DNA from: Xylogone sp. PMI_703
Lineage: Eukaryota > Ascomycota > Leotiomycetes
Direction: 5' to 3'
DNA: 64,000 nt
Assembly: GCA_021399445.1 (NCBI GenBank)
Contig: JAJTUQ010000007.1
Location: forward strand, 992,001 to 1,056,000
The notes under the pieces were generated by a model, which saw nothing but the letters and a program-made list of their open reading frames with translations, searched no databases and was not told the origin of the DNA. The position numbers and the translations under genes were made by a program. Shown piece by piece: positions 1-11,220 of the stretch; the first letter of the stretch is position 1, and the number at the start of each line of letters is the position of its first letter.

Positions 1-2598
1 AGGGAGTGTTATGCCTTCGTTCCCAGCTAAAGATAGGTCTCCTAAATTAGACATAGGCCTTTCCTCATTTACTAACAAAGGCTGAGCATTCGTTTGCTGG
101 GCACTATCACCCAATAAAGAGCTAGCAGATGTTGCAGAGGGCGACCTGGCAAAGAGGGATAATAAAGTTTTCTTGTGTTCGTCTGTTTGAGAGATGTGTC
201 GGTCTAACAGTGGTTGGATATGTGGTATGTTCATGGAAGAAGAGCCCATAGACTGAATAGTAGTTCCGGATGGGGCCGTTGTTTGAGTAGGTCTCTTCAA
301 AATCTGAGGTTGAAACGGCTTTTCGGACACCGGAGTCTGTGGCTTGCGAGTCGCTAAATGCTCCGTCTCCCAGGTCTGCACTTTTGATCTCTGATTATTA
401 GATGAAAGGGTTGTTTGGGTACTTGTCTGAGATGGGCGCGGTAGAATAGTTATGGGCCGAGAGTCTGTAGTCACTTCGGAATCTGGCGTGACTGCAATTG
501 GCCTCATATATTCTTTTTCAACTTCTTTATTTTTCGCGGTCTTTTGGCTTGCTATAACGGATGATGGCAGCTCTGATGCAGATAATTCCACAGCTGCAGT
601 TTGAAGTGATGTTGATACTGAAGGAGACGCTTGGGGTAATGGTACGGCTGCAGCCTGGCTCTTAGGACTTTTAAATAGACCAAGCAGATTTGATCGGTGC
701 GCATCACTAACAAGAGGCCTTGAAGCTAAGGGTCCAAAATTCATTGCATCTACAGGATACTGGGCCGGCACTGACTGCGAGGCTATTGCTGCAGAGCCGG
801 GAACTTGCATATCGGTCGATAGCTCGTGTGGCCGGTTAGACTGAGCATTCTGATCAGAATATGGATGTGAAGATTCAACTGCAGAATCCTGATTTGCATT
901 AGTAGGACCACGGCTCTTGAACGCATTCAGTAATGCCAGCGAATGACTAGTGAGTTTAGGTTGAGGTGCTCTCGTCTCCCTCGAAACCATTGGTGCATGG
1001 AGGCCGGGAAATTGAGGGTTAGATATGGATGATAAGAGAGAGGCCTGTTGTTGCATGGCCTGTGGGGCCGTGCGGGATTGTGATATCCCATCTGTGAAAA
1101 GAGTTCTCTGTACCTGTGGCGGAAGTGGTTGTGGGTGAAGGAGGTGTTGTGATTGGTAGGCGTACGTATTTGTGAAGCTCGGCTGGTTTGGAACCGATTC
1201 AGTTCGTTGCTGGATCGCAACAGTATGGCTACTTTGGCCTGGGTGATTTTGTAATGTTGGATAGGAGTAGCTATCTATAGAAGGCTGCGCTTGAAAGGTT
1301 GGTGGCAAGCTGGAAAGTGCAGGATGATGTTGATGAAGATGGCGGGGAGTCTCAGGAGCAGGAGGTTGCAGGATGGTATGATTCGAAGGAGTTTGTGGAG
1401 TAATTTTGGTTGGTTCTTGAATCTTTGTTGCAGGATTCCCCTGAAGTAAAGCAAGTAGCGCTTCCCCGGAATTTTTCGAGGCCGGAGATTGGACTGCTGT
1501 TAAAGCTTCTGCTTGGATTCCTTGGGTTGGTGGTTGTATTTTCAGCAGGCGGCTGAGAGCTGCAGTTGCTCCTTCAAGAGTGTCTATTTCTCGAGCTGCG
1601 TGTGTAGGCGGAAGATAGCTTTTTGGCTCTGGCTTCTGATCCTCTTCTGTTAGTGCTTCGTCCTGGCTGAAACCTGATAATAGATGTTGACCGCTCGCAG
1701 CCAGCTTAGCATCCTTCTTCTTCTGTTCCACTACCCATTTCTTTAGAGGTACAAGGAATGGTGCCACCATATAAAACTTATTCGCATTCATAGCTGCCTC
1801 GGGCTGTTGATGGCCTTTCTTTCTGAATGCAGGAAGTTCTGAGAGGCGCCACCACTGGATTTTACTAATTTCCTTTCTCGTTTTCGGCTCAAAGTGAGTA
1901 TCCATGGGTACATTTCTGAACACATATAGCCGCATTTGTTGTTCCCGCATATTTATTTCGATATATTTGACATCCCGATTCTTAGGTACGAGCCCCGCCG
2001 CCTCAAGATCATACCCGGTTTCCTCATATGCTTCACGGATTGCACATGCCAAATCATCCTCATCCTTGTTGATTTTCCCTCGTGGAAAGCTCCAATTGGC
2101 GCCTTTCTTCCAGCCCTTCACAAGAACAGCAGAGTCCATAGCCTCATTGAGCAAAATCACGCCTCTAACCGGGACTCTAGTTTTATAAAGTAAAAAATCT
2201 TCAAAGGCTCTCATATGGTCTCCTTGTGAGAATGCGGAGAGCAGTGGGCAGTGGGCAAATATCCGCAGACAGAAACTACGGAGGGACATCGAGGGAAGCG
2301 TCGGGTCTTGCGGTCGGACGAAGTCTTCGTAGAACCATTGCGCCTCCTCAACTTGAAAACATATCCGCGGAACTGATGATAGATCCTCCTCAGGTAAATT
2401 TATTATGAATCGAACGCATAGATCGTCCAGCCCTTCAAGAGAATAATTGGTTAGCTATGAATTAAGTAAACATCACTTAATACAAGGTAGGCATCTAGGT
2501 AGGTGATTTATCGGAGGTGAAGGAGGGGTATGACCCTTCGGTAAGAGCCACCAGTTTGACAACTTACAGTCTTCTAGCTGCATTTTGGTTTCTGTCAT
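1..2598 (-). CDS. DCP2: mRNA-decapping enzyme Dcp2, 3' part cut off by window edge
   Basis: Catalytic subunit of the cytoplasmic decapping complex, which removes the m7G cap in P-bodies. Exons read complement(1..2432, 2568..2598). Exon 1 is only 31 nt (MTETKMQLED plus one base); the splice restores a Trp codon and the conserved WLDDLCVRFIINLP start of the Box A helical domain. The Nudix box lies at about residues 129-151 (GKINKDE, then REAYEETGY) and matches G-x5-E-x7-RE-x2-EE-x-G-x, with all catalytic glutamates. Box B follows (IQWWRLSELP, then NKFYMVAPF). After about residue 250 the protein is a long, low-complexity Pro/Gln/Ser tail typical of fungal Dcp2, still open at base 1, so about 821 codons are visible and the C-terminus is missing. 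Seen: motifs and open frame. Known: family role. Confidence 0.95.
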
Positions 2599-3380
2599 GT
2601 TGTCTACGCTTTTGCAGCATGTCCACGACTCGATATCTCCAGAACGTATTTGATAGTCGGGCGAGGAGGTAATACTCTTCCGAGCGCGGGGGGTTTCGGG
2701 CAAAAGTGCTCTTATTTAGGGGCTAGTAAACACTCTAGTATATTTATTAGCAGGTAGTAATCCGCCGAAGACTTAGGCCGATCAAGATAGATGATCGAAC
2801 CAGGACTGGAAAGCTGGTTGAGGTTCCCTCCATTGCACATGGCAAGTCATCAGACTGGTGTTGTGGCGGTGTAACGGTGGCGACTGTGGCGGTGCTATAA
2901 TACAGCACTGGTGCCCAATGTGCTCAAGCTCTGTGCGCGATTTGCTAGAAATGTGGCTTGTACTAGAGAGCTGACTGCTACCATACAGCTGTGAATGACG
3001 CACTTGAGCAGGGTGAGAACGCACTATCTCCTCAGTCCAGGTTAGTTGTCCAAGATCTTGAAACCTGCCACGACGACGACACCGCTGCTCGTATGTTTGT
3101 ATAATAACTGCATGAGTCTTAAGAAATTTACATTCCTTCTACTGTTTTCGCGCCCCATACCGTAGGATAGTTGTTTGTGCTAAGAATATCTGTGGGCGGT
3201 TCCTGAAACATACAAAGAACAGCCTGAAGCCAACAAAGCTGGTGTTTGCGCGACTATCCTACGCAGCGCTTAGTACCTAGATTTGAACAGAAGCGCCGCG
3301 ATCAATCTTTTAAGTTACTTAAGAAGTCATTCTCGCATTTTCAGACCAAAAACCATTCCTTTATAACTATAATCACAAAC
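2599..3380. other. Divergent intergenic region between DCP2 and the DUF4112 gene
   Basis: This 782 bp stretch should hold the promoters and 5' leaders of both flanking genes. It has no reading frame with recognisable protein features. Short open frames here (for example on the minus strand at 2782-3024) look like chance. No repeat or RNA gene was recognised. Confidence 0.6.
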
Positions 3381-4314
3381 ATGACGTCTCTGGTAGCAAA
3401 ATATGTCAGTCGGAAGATTCTCAAAGAATCAGCTCACAATAACTTCGGACAAGAGGCAAGTACACAACCTCAATCCTTTACTCTAGATTATATTCTAATA
3501 ATTTGACAGGATCCATACTTCGAGACGGTTCCGGCAACTAGACTTAATGGCACACCTACAGGAAAGATGAAGAAGAGGCGCAAGGCTCTGCCTCCCGGTA
3601 TATCGGAGCATGATGGAAAAGTCCTAACCAAAGTCAAGAGACGAGCGTACCGTCTTGACATGAGTCTCTTTAATTGCTGTGGTATTAGATTCGGATGGAG
3701 CAGCGTTATTGGCATAATTCCGGCGTGAGTAACAATCTGTGCTGCCTATTACCTTGACTAACGAGTAAGCTAGGATTGGTGATGTTCTGGATGCATTTAT
3801 GGCATTGATGGTCCTACGGACCTGCGAACAAATAGAAGGCGGCCTCCCCGCCAATATAAAAATGAAGATGTATATCAACATAGTGGTCGATTTTGGAATA
3901 GGATTGGTCCCATTCCTAGGCGATATGGCGGACGCATTGTTTCGCGCAAATACGAAGAACGCTGTCATCCTCGAGAAATATCTCAGGGAGAAAGGAGCCA
4001 AAGCATTGAAAGCCCAGGGTCAATCCGCGCAACATATTACTGATCCAAGTGATCCTGACGAATTCGACCAACACGTGTTAGAGGATAACCCACCACCACA
4101 GTATACCACTGCTCCGTCATCAAGACATGAGAGTCACAACGCTCAACCAGGTCATGCGAATCCGACCTACCCAGCAAATACCCACCAGTCAGGGGATCGG
4201 CGGGGCAGATATGGAAACAGTAACATAGAACCCGATGTTGAACGCGGCGAGAGGGTGCCCTTATCACAGATGCCCAGAACGAATCAATCTGCCCCAAAGA
4301 AAAATAGGCGATGA
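3381..4314 (+). CDS. DUF4112 domain protein
   Basis: Exons 3381..3455, 3510..3724 and 3774..4314 give 276 aa. The family is widespread in fungi and bacteria; the function is not established. The first exon encodes MTSLVAKYVSRKIL. The conserved block runs across exons 2 and 3: RRAYRLDMSLFNCCG, FGWSSVIGIIP, IGDVLDAFMALMVL, then a second hydrophobic unit ending VPFLGDMADALFRANTKN. The repeated G-D-x-x-D-A pattern (IGDVLDAF and LGDMADAL) is the family hallmark, and the hydrophobic segments suggest membrane association. The tail after about residue 175 is Pro/His/Asn/Gln-rich and probably disordered. Intron 1 uses a GC-AG donor (GCAAGT), forced by the frame: the nearby GT at 3460 would shift into a wrong frame. 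Divergent from DCP2; same strand as RNR2 downstream. Confidence 0.85.
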
Positions 4315-4945
4315 TTTACAAGTACGGGGAAAACCTGTGATTCTCGAGGGGTTTTGCAAGGGACCACAGAGGGTAATGGTATAACTGGAGTTATATACAT
4401 GGGAAGGCGTTTCGTACTATGTCAAGTAATTAGTGTATTTCCAAGCATGTAGGTAACACGTTTAATATAGGCCCCGGGCGGCATATAAACAGCTCCTGAG
4501 TTCTCGACCAAAGACTAGTTGCCTGGGCAAAGAAGATGTAGATATAACTGGCACCTGAGACTGTGGGACCAGACCCGCAATAGACTCAATATTGGACCAC
4601 AGTCAGCATCAGTAAGGTGTGAATAACGCGTTTGACCCGGAAACTCATGTGCTTGGGCGTGGTTTGGCCGGAAGGAAGCTAGGATCTGCGATTCCCAGCC
4701 TCTCAGTGTGTGCGCGGACCTCCAACAAACGCGTCGTCGCGCGCGAAATTCTGGCTGGGAAATTTTAGACACGTCACTCACGTGATCACTAAAACTAATA
4801 TATGGAGGGGAGCGCGTCCATAGCATTCTACTTCTTTACACAACACTATACAACGCAACACAACACCGCGATCTTTCAATTCCTGTCCTCTGTTTCCTAT
4901 AATTGATCATTCCCTAATATATAACCATCTTCACACTCAATCAAC
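4315..4945. other. RNR2 upstream region
   Basis: This 631 bp stretch lies between the DUF4112 stop and the RNR2 start. It holds two ACGCGT boxes (4626 and 4729), a GCGCGCGAAA tract just after the second, a CACGTG E-box at 4779-4784 and an AT-rich TAATATATGG element near 4797. A pyrimidine/AC-rich leader follows up to the ATG. No coding feature is seen. Confidence 0.7.
4626..4734. promoter_or_regulatory. MCB (MluI cell-cycle box) pair upstream of RNR2
   Basis: Exact palindromic ACGCGT hexamers lie at 4626-4631 and 4729-4734, 320 and 217 bp before the RNR2 ATG. The second is followed by TCGTCGCGCGCGAAA, rich in further CGCG cores. MCB is the known binding site of the fungal MBF (Mbp1-Swi6) complex that activates S-phase genes. 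That MBF acts here is inferred from the motif and the gene's function. Confidence 0.65.
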
Positions 4946-6370
4946 ATGACCAGCCAAGTCACACCATCAAAAACTGTACGTCGTTCCTACCATCGCATCG
5001 ACGCGTCAAGTTCATGACTGACTATTAATTGACAGGCCGCCTCCGCAATTGAGAACTTCAACATGAATGACTCTCCAGTGAAGAAGATCAACTTCAATGT
5101 TATGAATAAGGAGAATGCGCCCGTCAATGCCGACTCGACCGTTGACACCTCCGCGATCGAAACGAAGAAGCCAATCATTGAGGATACCAAGACAGAGGTC
5201 AAGCTCACAGTTGCACCAACAATTAAACCGGAAGAAGAGGATGAGCCTCTCCTACAAGAGAATCCACAGCGCTTCGTGCTCTTTCCTATTAAATATCATG
5301 AGGTTAGTTATATCACCGACGCGCCACGCGTAAAGTGCTTCGATTGACGCGTGCTTTGAATAGATCTGGCAGATGTATAAGAAAGCCGAGGCATCTTTCT
5401 GGACCGCTGAAGAAATTGATCTCTCAAAAGATCTTCATGATTGGAACAACAGACTGAATGATGACGAACGATTCTTTATCTCGCATGTTCTTGCATTCTT
5501 TGCCGCGTCAGACGGAATTGTCAATGAGAATCTTGTTTCGCGTTTCAGTAATGAGGTTCAGATCCCCGAAGCTCGTTGCTTCTATGGATTCCAAATTATG
5601 ATGGAAAACATTCACTCAGAGACATACTCTCTGCTCATCGATACATATATCAAAGAGCAGGCACAACGAACTTACCTGTTCAATGCCATCGATACTGGTA
5701 TGGCGTTATATTATCCATACAAAGTCCTAGTCACTAACCTATGATATCAGTTCCCTGCATCAAGAAGAAGGCTGAGTGGGCTGTTCGATGGATCACAGAC
5801 AAGGAGTCAACATTCGCACAACGTCTAGTTGCTTTCGCCGCGGTTGAAGGTATTTTCTTCAGTGGCTCATTCGCAGCTCTCTTCTGGCTCAAGAAACGTG
5901 GTCTTATGGCTGGCCTCACTTTCTCTAATGAGCTTATTTCTCGAGACGAAGGACTTCATACTGACTTCGCATGCCTTCTTTTCTCTCATCTCAAGCATCG
6001 CCCAAGCAAGAAGGCCATCCAAGACGTCATCACTGAGGCTGTTAAGATCGAACAAGAGTTTTTGACCGAAGCACTTCCTTGTGCTTTGCTTGGCATGAAC
6101 TCTAACCTCATGAAGCAATATATCGAGTTCGTTGCTGATCGTCTTTTGGTTGCACTTGGTAATGAGAAATACTACAAGTCCACCAACCCATTCGACTTCA
6201 TGGAAAACATCTCCCTCTCAGGAAAGACCAACTTCTTCGAGAAGCGTGTTGGTGATTACCAGAAAGCCGGTGTTATGAACAGCACCCAGAAGAAGCAAGA
6301 GACTCCAGCTGCGGCAGCCAAAACCGTGCCACAGAATGGTGGACTTTTCAACTTCGACGAGGACTTCTAG
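4946..6370 (+). CDS. RNR2: Ribonucleoside-diphosphate reductase small subunit (R2)
   Basis: Provides the diiron-tyrosyl radical for reduction of ribonucleotides to dNTPs, with the large subunit R1, in the cytosol. Exons 4946..4975, 5036..5302, 5364..5697 and 5751..6370 give 416 aa. All cofactor ligands are present at the spacing of class Ia R2: Asp149, Glu180, His183, Glu243, Glu277 and His280, with the radical Tyr at 187 (ENIHSETY). The C-terminal FNFDEDF is the R1-docking heptapeptide. The N-terminal 90 residues form the usual variable, charged leader with a KENAP motif. ACGCGT boxes occur upstream and also in introns 1 and 2, predicting G1/S induction. It is a complete, ordinary-length R2 with no sign of degeneration. 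Confidence 0.97.
5001..5352. promoter_or_regulatory. Intronic MCB boxes in RNR2
   Basis: Three more exact ACGCGT hexamers lie inside the RNR2 transcript: 5001-5006 in intron 1, and 5326-5331 and 5347-5352 in intron 2. None falls in an exon. Together with the two upstream boxes, five MCBs sit within 730 bp. That intronic copies are functional enhancers is inference. Confidence 0.5.
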
Positions 6371-6761
6371 ATGCTATCTTTTAATTGTTTCAGCGCTATT
6401 GCTATCGCTTCACCTCTCTTCTCACTAATTGTTCGCAAAAACTGCATAGTTGGCAAAGGTGCTCTGCATATGATGTATATAATTTGTTTTTGTAATGTTA
6501 ACGGGCGTTGGAGTTAAGGGTTTGGTCTTGGAAGAGTCGGGGGGTACTAATGATCATGAAAGATGGGAGGCTGGTTGATGTAGAACAACTAAACATTTAT
6601 ACCCTATAACTCTATCTTTGTGTCAGATGTGAGATGAACACGCCGTGGTTTAGGATGGATATCATTTTACATGTGAATATATTCCAATGCCGCCATAACG
6701 CCGTCCATGAGTCCCCATATGCGATCTATGTGATGTATGAAGTCTCTTAAGCAATGCTGTA
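6371..6761. other. Convergent 3' region between RNR2 and SRP9/21
   Basis: This 391 bp stretch separates the two stop codons. It is AT-rich, with several TGTATAT/TTGTAATG-type stretches compatible with fungal polyadenylation. No coding feature is recognised. Confidence 0.6.
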
Positions 6762-7347
6762 TTATTTCTTCCCCTTCTTCTTTCCCTTCTTTCCTGCCCC
6801 ACTCTTTGTTCCCACGGCCTCGGTTGTAGGAGTAGCAACACCGGAGCCTGATCCTCCGTCGGTAACCATAGCATCTCCAGCTGCTGCGGGAGCATCACCA
6901 ACTTCATCCTTCACTTCTGGTAACCCACACATAGGCCGAGCAACCCGTCCAAGAATTTGAATTAGTCGCGAAACTTCCGCTCCTTTTGTAGTTCGGTATT
7001 TCAGCGTGGTGCCTGACGCTGGATCGTAGGTCTTAAGCGTGAGGGTACCGCGGGGTGCAGCATTTTGGGCCTGTTCAGCTGGAGTAGCAGCATCTGAGTT
7101 AGGAACAATTTTAGGGGTTCGACGTTGACGTTTTGGCTTTTTGGTAGGATCTGGGTGGGCAATGCTATATTTTGTCGTTATTCGGGTCTACGGGTTAAAT
7201 GTTAAGCAGAGTTTTGATGTGTAGGGCTAAGGGAAGATGAAATAAAGAGAACAAGATAAAACTCGGAAAACTTACCGTCGTTGGTCTGGCTTGAAGGAGG
7301 CGGGTGGATTGAGTTAACCAAGCCTGAGCTGTATCTAGGTATGGCAT
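6762..7347 (-). CDS. SRP21: Signal recognition particle subunit SRP9/SRP21
   Basis: Part of the Alu-domain side of SRP, which slows elongation of secretory nascent chains. Exons complement(6762..7187, 7276..7347) give 165 aa. The N-terminus MPYLDTAQAWLTQSTRLL is the usual first helix. After the 88 nt intron the beta-strand KYSIAHPD follows; the second conserved unit, around residues 90-120 (LTLKTYDP, TLKYRTTKGAEVSRLI), matches the SRP9-21 domain. As in other fungi, the two conserved halves are split by a basic linker, and there is a low-complexity Ala/Thr/Gly tail ending in Lys-rich GKKGKKKGKK. Its start codon lies 213 bp from that of the divergent DUF1308 gene, so the promoter is probably shared. 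Confidence 0.9.
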
Positions 7348-7560
7348 GTTGGCGCAGATTCACATAACCCGAATGGATTATATGCTGAGGTTTGGGCTGA
7401 GGCCACTTCGGCGTAGATTTTAGATGTTGTCGTGGTGGGGTTAAGGTGCGGCTCCAGGGCCGCTCGAAGCGGGCAGCTAGTGTTGTGACACAACCTATCC
7501 CCTGTTTTATCTGATACATTTGGTGGCGTTTCTTTTTGGTTCCTCTTCTTACTTTGCTGG

Positions 7561-9122
7561 ATGGGAGATAAGATGGAGGAAGCAGGTGACTCTATCCATG
7601 AGGAACTATCTTCACTTGAACTTTCTGCCGCTGAGGCTGAAGGGAGAAATGTATCAGACTTGCAGCAAAGGTGCAAAACCATCCTAGAGGAGCTAGAACA
7701 ATTTGAAATATTGATGAATAAGAAGAAAAAGGATAGCCCAGTTGAACTCCGACGTTTTAGAGGCGGTTTGCTCTCTGAGCTGAAATCCCTCCAGAAGGTA
7801 ATGATTATCCAGTGAGAGCTTAAATTTGAGTATCACGTTATTAACTTATAATATAGCTAAGTGATGCAGATCCCCAAGCTGAGAAGACATTGCACACATT
7901 AAGGTCGTCAAACTTCCCTTTCTATGATGCTGTATGGTCAACTGCCAAAAATTGTTCTGGTGTTATTGCCTTCAAAAAACGCTTTTATTGGAGCACACAG
8001 AAGATTCAAGGCTCCACCAATACTGCTCCAAGGGGTAGACAAGACAAACATCACAGTGCAGTAGTGGATGTTGTATCTAAAGACGGACTGGAGTGGACTA
8101 AAGTTTCCACGATTACAGAAAAGAGAATTATTTATGACTTAGCAAAAGCTGGGTGGGTTGAAGATAGCTCGGAAGATGAAGATGAAGAATATAGCCGCCC
8201 CGGAGACGACGATGACGACGACGAACCAGAAGGACTATTAAGGCAGGCTGAAGCTCTGGTAAAAGCCTCAAAATCTACTAGAATACGGTATAAACATCCC
8301 ACTGTTCGTCTCATGCTTCCTAGAATTGAGCTGCCTGTCCAGAAAGAAGTTGCTAGTGTTATTGAACAAGTGAAGTCTCTGGGAGTGATAGTTCATACCA
8401 AAGAAGATATAGAACAGCCTCCATCCATAACCGAATTTTTGAGGCGCCTGAAGGCTGAGGATGATTTTCAGGATTTTTCTGATATTCTCAATGTTGACTG
8501 CACCATACTGCTTGCCTTTGTAAGTGATCTTTCTCATGGACAGGTGCAGAAGGAGGATTGGCACAATAAAGCAATATCAAAACAAATAGAGATCGAACAA
8601 AAAGAGAAGCTACTTCCAAGTAGCTTATGGCCGGCTTGTGGCTCGAGAAAGCTAGTCTGTTCGCGTAACGCTGCAGCAAGAATGCATGAGATTGTTGACC
8701 TCATTGGCACCGAAACTGAAAAGAAAAGAGCTGCTTTTTTGATGGAAGATTCCGAGGAGACAAAGCTTCTTACAAACGCCCAACGGATACAAGCTTTTCA
8801 AGAACTTTCTGAATATGACGTCCCAAAGCACTGGGGTATTCCGATAGAAATAGAAGATATAGATATAGAGAGCCTCATGAGCAGCCTTCCTCCAGTCGCT
8901 GAAAAAGTAGCTCAGATTCTGTCACCGATCAATAAGTCAGTATTCTTATATGGCTGGGCTTCAAGACGGACAACAATAAGTAGTAATCGAACAGCAGCAA
9001 AAGACATTGAGACCACTATTGAGATAAATCGAACTGACGATGAGGAAATGGGGCCTGATATCTGGCTCTGCCCTACGGTCCGGTCGTTAGTCGGAAAAGA
9101 AAAGCAAAGAAGGGGACAATAG
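7561..9122 (+). CDS. DUF1308 (UPF0415 / C7orf25-like) protein
   Basis: Exons 7561..7797 and 7857..9122 give 500 aa. A conserved eukaryotic family whose molecular activity is not established. The N-terminal 80 residues are helical and charged (LQQRCKTILEELEQFE). The core begins around SNFPFYDAVWSTAKNCSGV. A block with ILNVDCTILLAFVSDLSHG near residue 285, followed by CSRNAAARMHEIVDLIGT, is the usual conserved C-terminal region and resembles a PIN-like fold in layout (my inference). An acidic insert (Asp/Glu-rich, about residues 175-205) separates the halves. The start could be Met1 or Met5. It is divergent from SRP21. Confidence 0.82.
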
Positions 9123-9443
9123 ACTAATTATGGATATATACCCAATGTTAGCATTTATATGTAGCAAAACAAGTCGCTGCAAATCACGATGATTCTGTGA
9201 ATCTATTGTCGCCGCATTTTCTGTGTAGATTTGTGTTACATTATGCCGTAGACTCAGCAGGCCAACCACTTTTCTAGCCAATGACAAATTAATCTATCTA
9301 GTCCAATCCTATCATCCAGTAGCTTGGATGTGACCGTCAAAGACGCCATCTAAACGCCATGATATGCTTCCACTTAACTCCCCCAAAGTTAAAGTGAAGA
9401 ACTTTTAGCAAAGCTTCAGAGAAAAACAAAGACTTCCCGAATC
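9123..9443. other. Convergent intergenic region
   Basis: This 321 bp stretch lies between the stop codons of the DUF1308 and SWD2 genes. It is AT-rich with TAATTATGGATATATA just after the first stop, consistent with 3' processing signals. Nothing else is recognised. Confidence 0.6.
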
Positions 9444-10698
9444 CTATGCGGCATGCGGATCTGGGACCCAGAAAACGAGTTCTTTATCTCCCGTCGCAAA
9501 GAAGTTGTACCGAGGATTGACTGCTAGCACCGCTGCCTCTCCTTTAAACTCAAGCTCATTGATAATAGATCCCTTCTTGTCCGGCGAAGTAGCCAACGTG
9601 TCCCAGACAGCAATATTTTCTCTTTTCATTCCGCTTAAGACATATCTGCCATCAGGGGTAAAACTGCAATCGCCTGTACTAGGTAAAAGAGCATCATTGG
9701 GATCCATTCCTTCTGAGTTATGCTCACCCGATCCTAGACGTCTTGTTCCTCCTCTTTCTCGCTTCAAGTATGATTTTAGATGCCCATCGAATGCATCCAT
9801 AAGAAAATGTCCGTCACCTGTTGTTCCAAGTAGCAGGTGTTTCCCATCATTGGAGAACTCTATCTTATTCCATCCTTTGACAATAGCATTGGAACCCACC
9901 TCTTGAGCAAATTCGAGGATATCAAAAGTCGCAAATGGTTCTTTATCAAAGTTACGGAAATCATAGAGTAAGACACTCTGGGAAACTGGGGATGCAATTG
10001 CAAAGACGTTTCCTGATGGGTCCCAGGCTGATAGATACGCGCCTTTTAAATAAAGCTTGCCGAGTCCGTTTTTCGAGCCTGCATCCCAGAGTCTTACCGT
10101 GTCATCCTCGCTGCAGGAAATGAAGGTATCCTGTCCTGGATGGAGAGCAAGGCACGTGACATTGTCCTCATGACCCTCGAAATAGCGAAGATATGAGTTA
10201 TCATGAGTAGACAGGTATCTAATGGTATCTGTAGATTTGTTAATATGGTGACCAAGAATCTGGGAATTGCTCAACATACGATTTATTTTAGTACTAGAAT
10301 GAATAACACAGCTGTTTGCGTGGGCAAATATGGCATGCATAGCACCATATTTCTGACTTAGACACGCTTTACTATGCTTCCCTTCTTTGAGATTGTAGAT
10401 CTGGAGGCTGTTGTCACTCTCAGAAGTGAGTAGCAATTCACCCGGATCATCAAAATCCAAGGACAGGATGGATGTAGGTCCAGGTTTACTAGCACCAGAC
10501 ACCTCTCTTCGAAATAGCTACCTATAGATTAGAGAGATATTTTTAATTTCATCTTGAATTTCTTACTTTAGTTGGGCGGAAAATGGAGATCATATCTGTG
10601 ACCTTTGCCGTTGCTAGTGCTCCATTCACCGGTCTGCTTCCAAGACCCAATCCAGCCGGTGGCATTGGGGAATCTATGGCCATAGGAGTCGACGACAT
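9444..10698 (-). CDS. SWD2: COMPASS / CPF subunit Swd2 (WDR82), WD40 protein
   Basis: A WD40 propeller that links histone H3K4 methylation (Set1/COMPASS) to transcription and, in yeast, also belongs to the cleavage/polyadenylation factor. Exons complement(9444..10228, 10280..10517, 10567..10698) give 384 aa. Family signatures are clear: ISIFRPTK, SLDFDDPGELLLTSESDNSL, TIRYLSTHDNSYLRYFEGH, FISCSEDDTVRLWD, FRNFDKEPFATF, KIEFSNDGKHLLLGT and CSFTPDGRYVLSG. I chose Met at 10698; Met at 10683 is equally possible, and an in-frame Met at 10860 would add 54 poorly conserved residues. Intron 2 is 51 nt, a multiple of three without a stop, so retention keeps the frame; splicing gives the canonical spacing. 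Divergent from the carrier gene. Confidence 0.92.
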
Positions 10699-11220
10699 AG
10701 CTATATCCGTACTGATTTGACGTTCCTCTGTTACGTGTCTCTGTTGTTTTTGTGGAGCATCTTTATATGCACGTGATCGTACACCTTCGAGATGCTTTAA
10801 AGTTGGAAGCGATGGCTGGGGCTTGAATTGACAATCGTGCGTGCCTGGATCATGAGGCATGGATACCCCAGATCCGCCCCAAGGATTTACAGCGCAGCGA
10901 GGTACTAATCACTAATCTCACCCCGAGTCTCACCCCGAATCTCACCCCGAAGATCCGATGCCGCAGCCCACTAGCAGATTTGCAGTCTGTTTATGGGTGA
11001 CAATTGGAGTGTGCTGACAGGCTTACTTCTACGTAGTAATACAGCTGCAATAGGAGGCATCAGCGCCGATTTCTAGAATTTCGCTAGTTTTAGCCACGGG
11101 TTTGTCTTCATAAAACCCGGAAGACTGCCGCTCGTTGCTCAACTAGGTGAATTCTAGGACCGGCACCACGACTGGGAGTTTGAAGCCAGCCTTCGGGGGG
11201 CCAGACGGCGTGAAAAAAAG
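10699..11220. other. Divergent promoter region between SWD2 and the OAC1-like gene
   Basis: This 522 bp stretch holds promoters for both genes, a direct repeat at 10914-10949 (listed separately), and an open frame upstream of SWD2 that I treat as leader. No other gene is seen. Confidence 0.6.
10914..10949. repeat. Three tandem 12-bp units, AATCTCACCCCG type
   Basis: Units at 10914-10925, 10926-10937 and 10938-10949 are AATCTCACCCCG, AGTCTCACCCCG and AATCTCACCCCG; only one base differs. The array lies 216 bp upstream of the SWD2 start and 272 bp upstream of the carrier start. Each unit carries CCCCG. A protein-binding role is possible but not shown. Confidence 0.85.

Noticed and set aside
2782..2830. 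tRNA-like GGTTCGATC on the minus strand
   Set aside because: No pairing T-stem, anticodon arm or acceptor stem could be built around it.
10699..10860. In-frame extension of SWD2 to Met at 10860
   Set aside because: The added 54 residues are basic and unlike Swd2 N-termini; a start at 10698 gives the usual leader.
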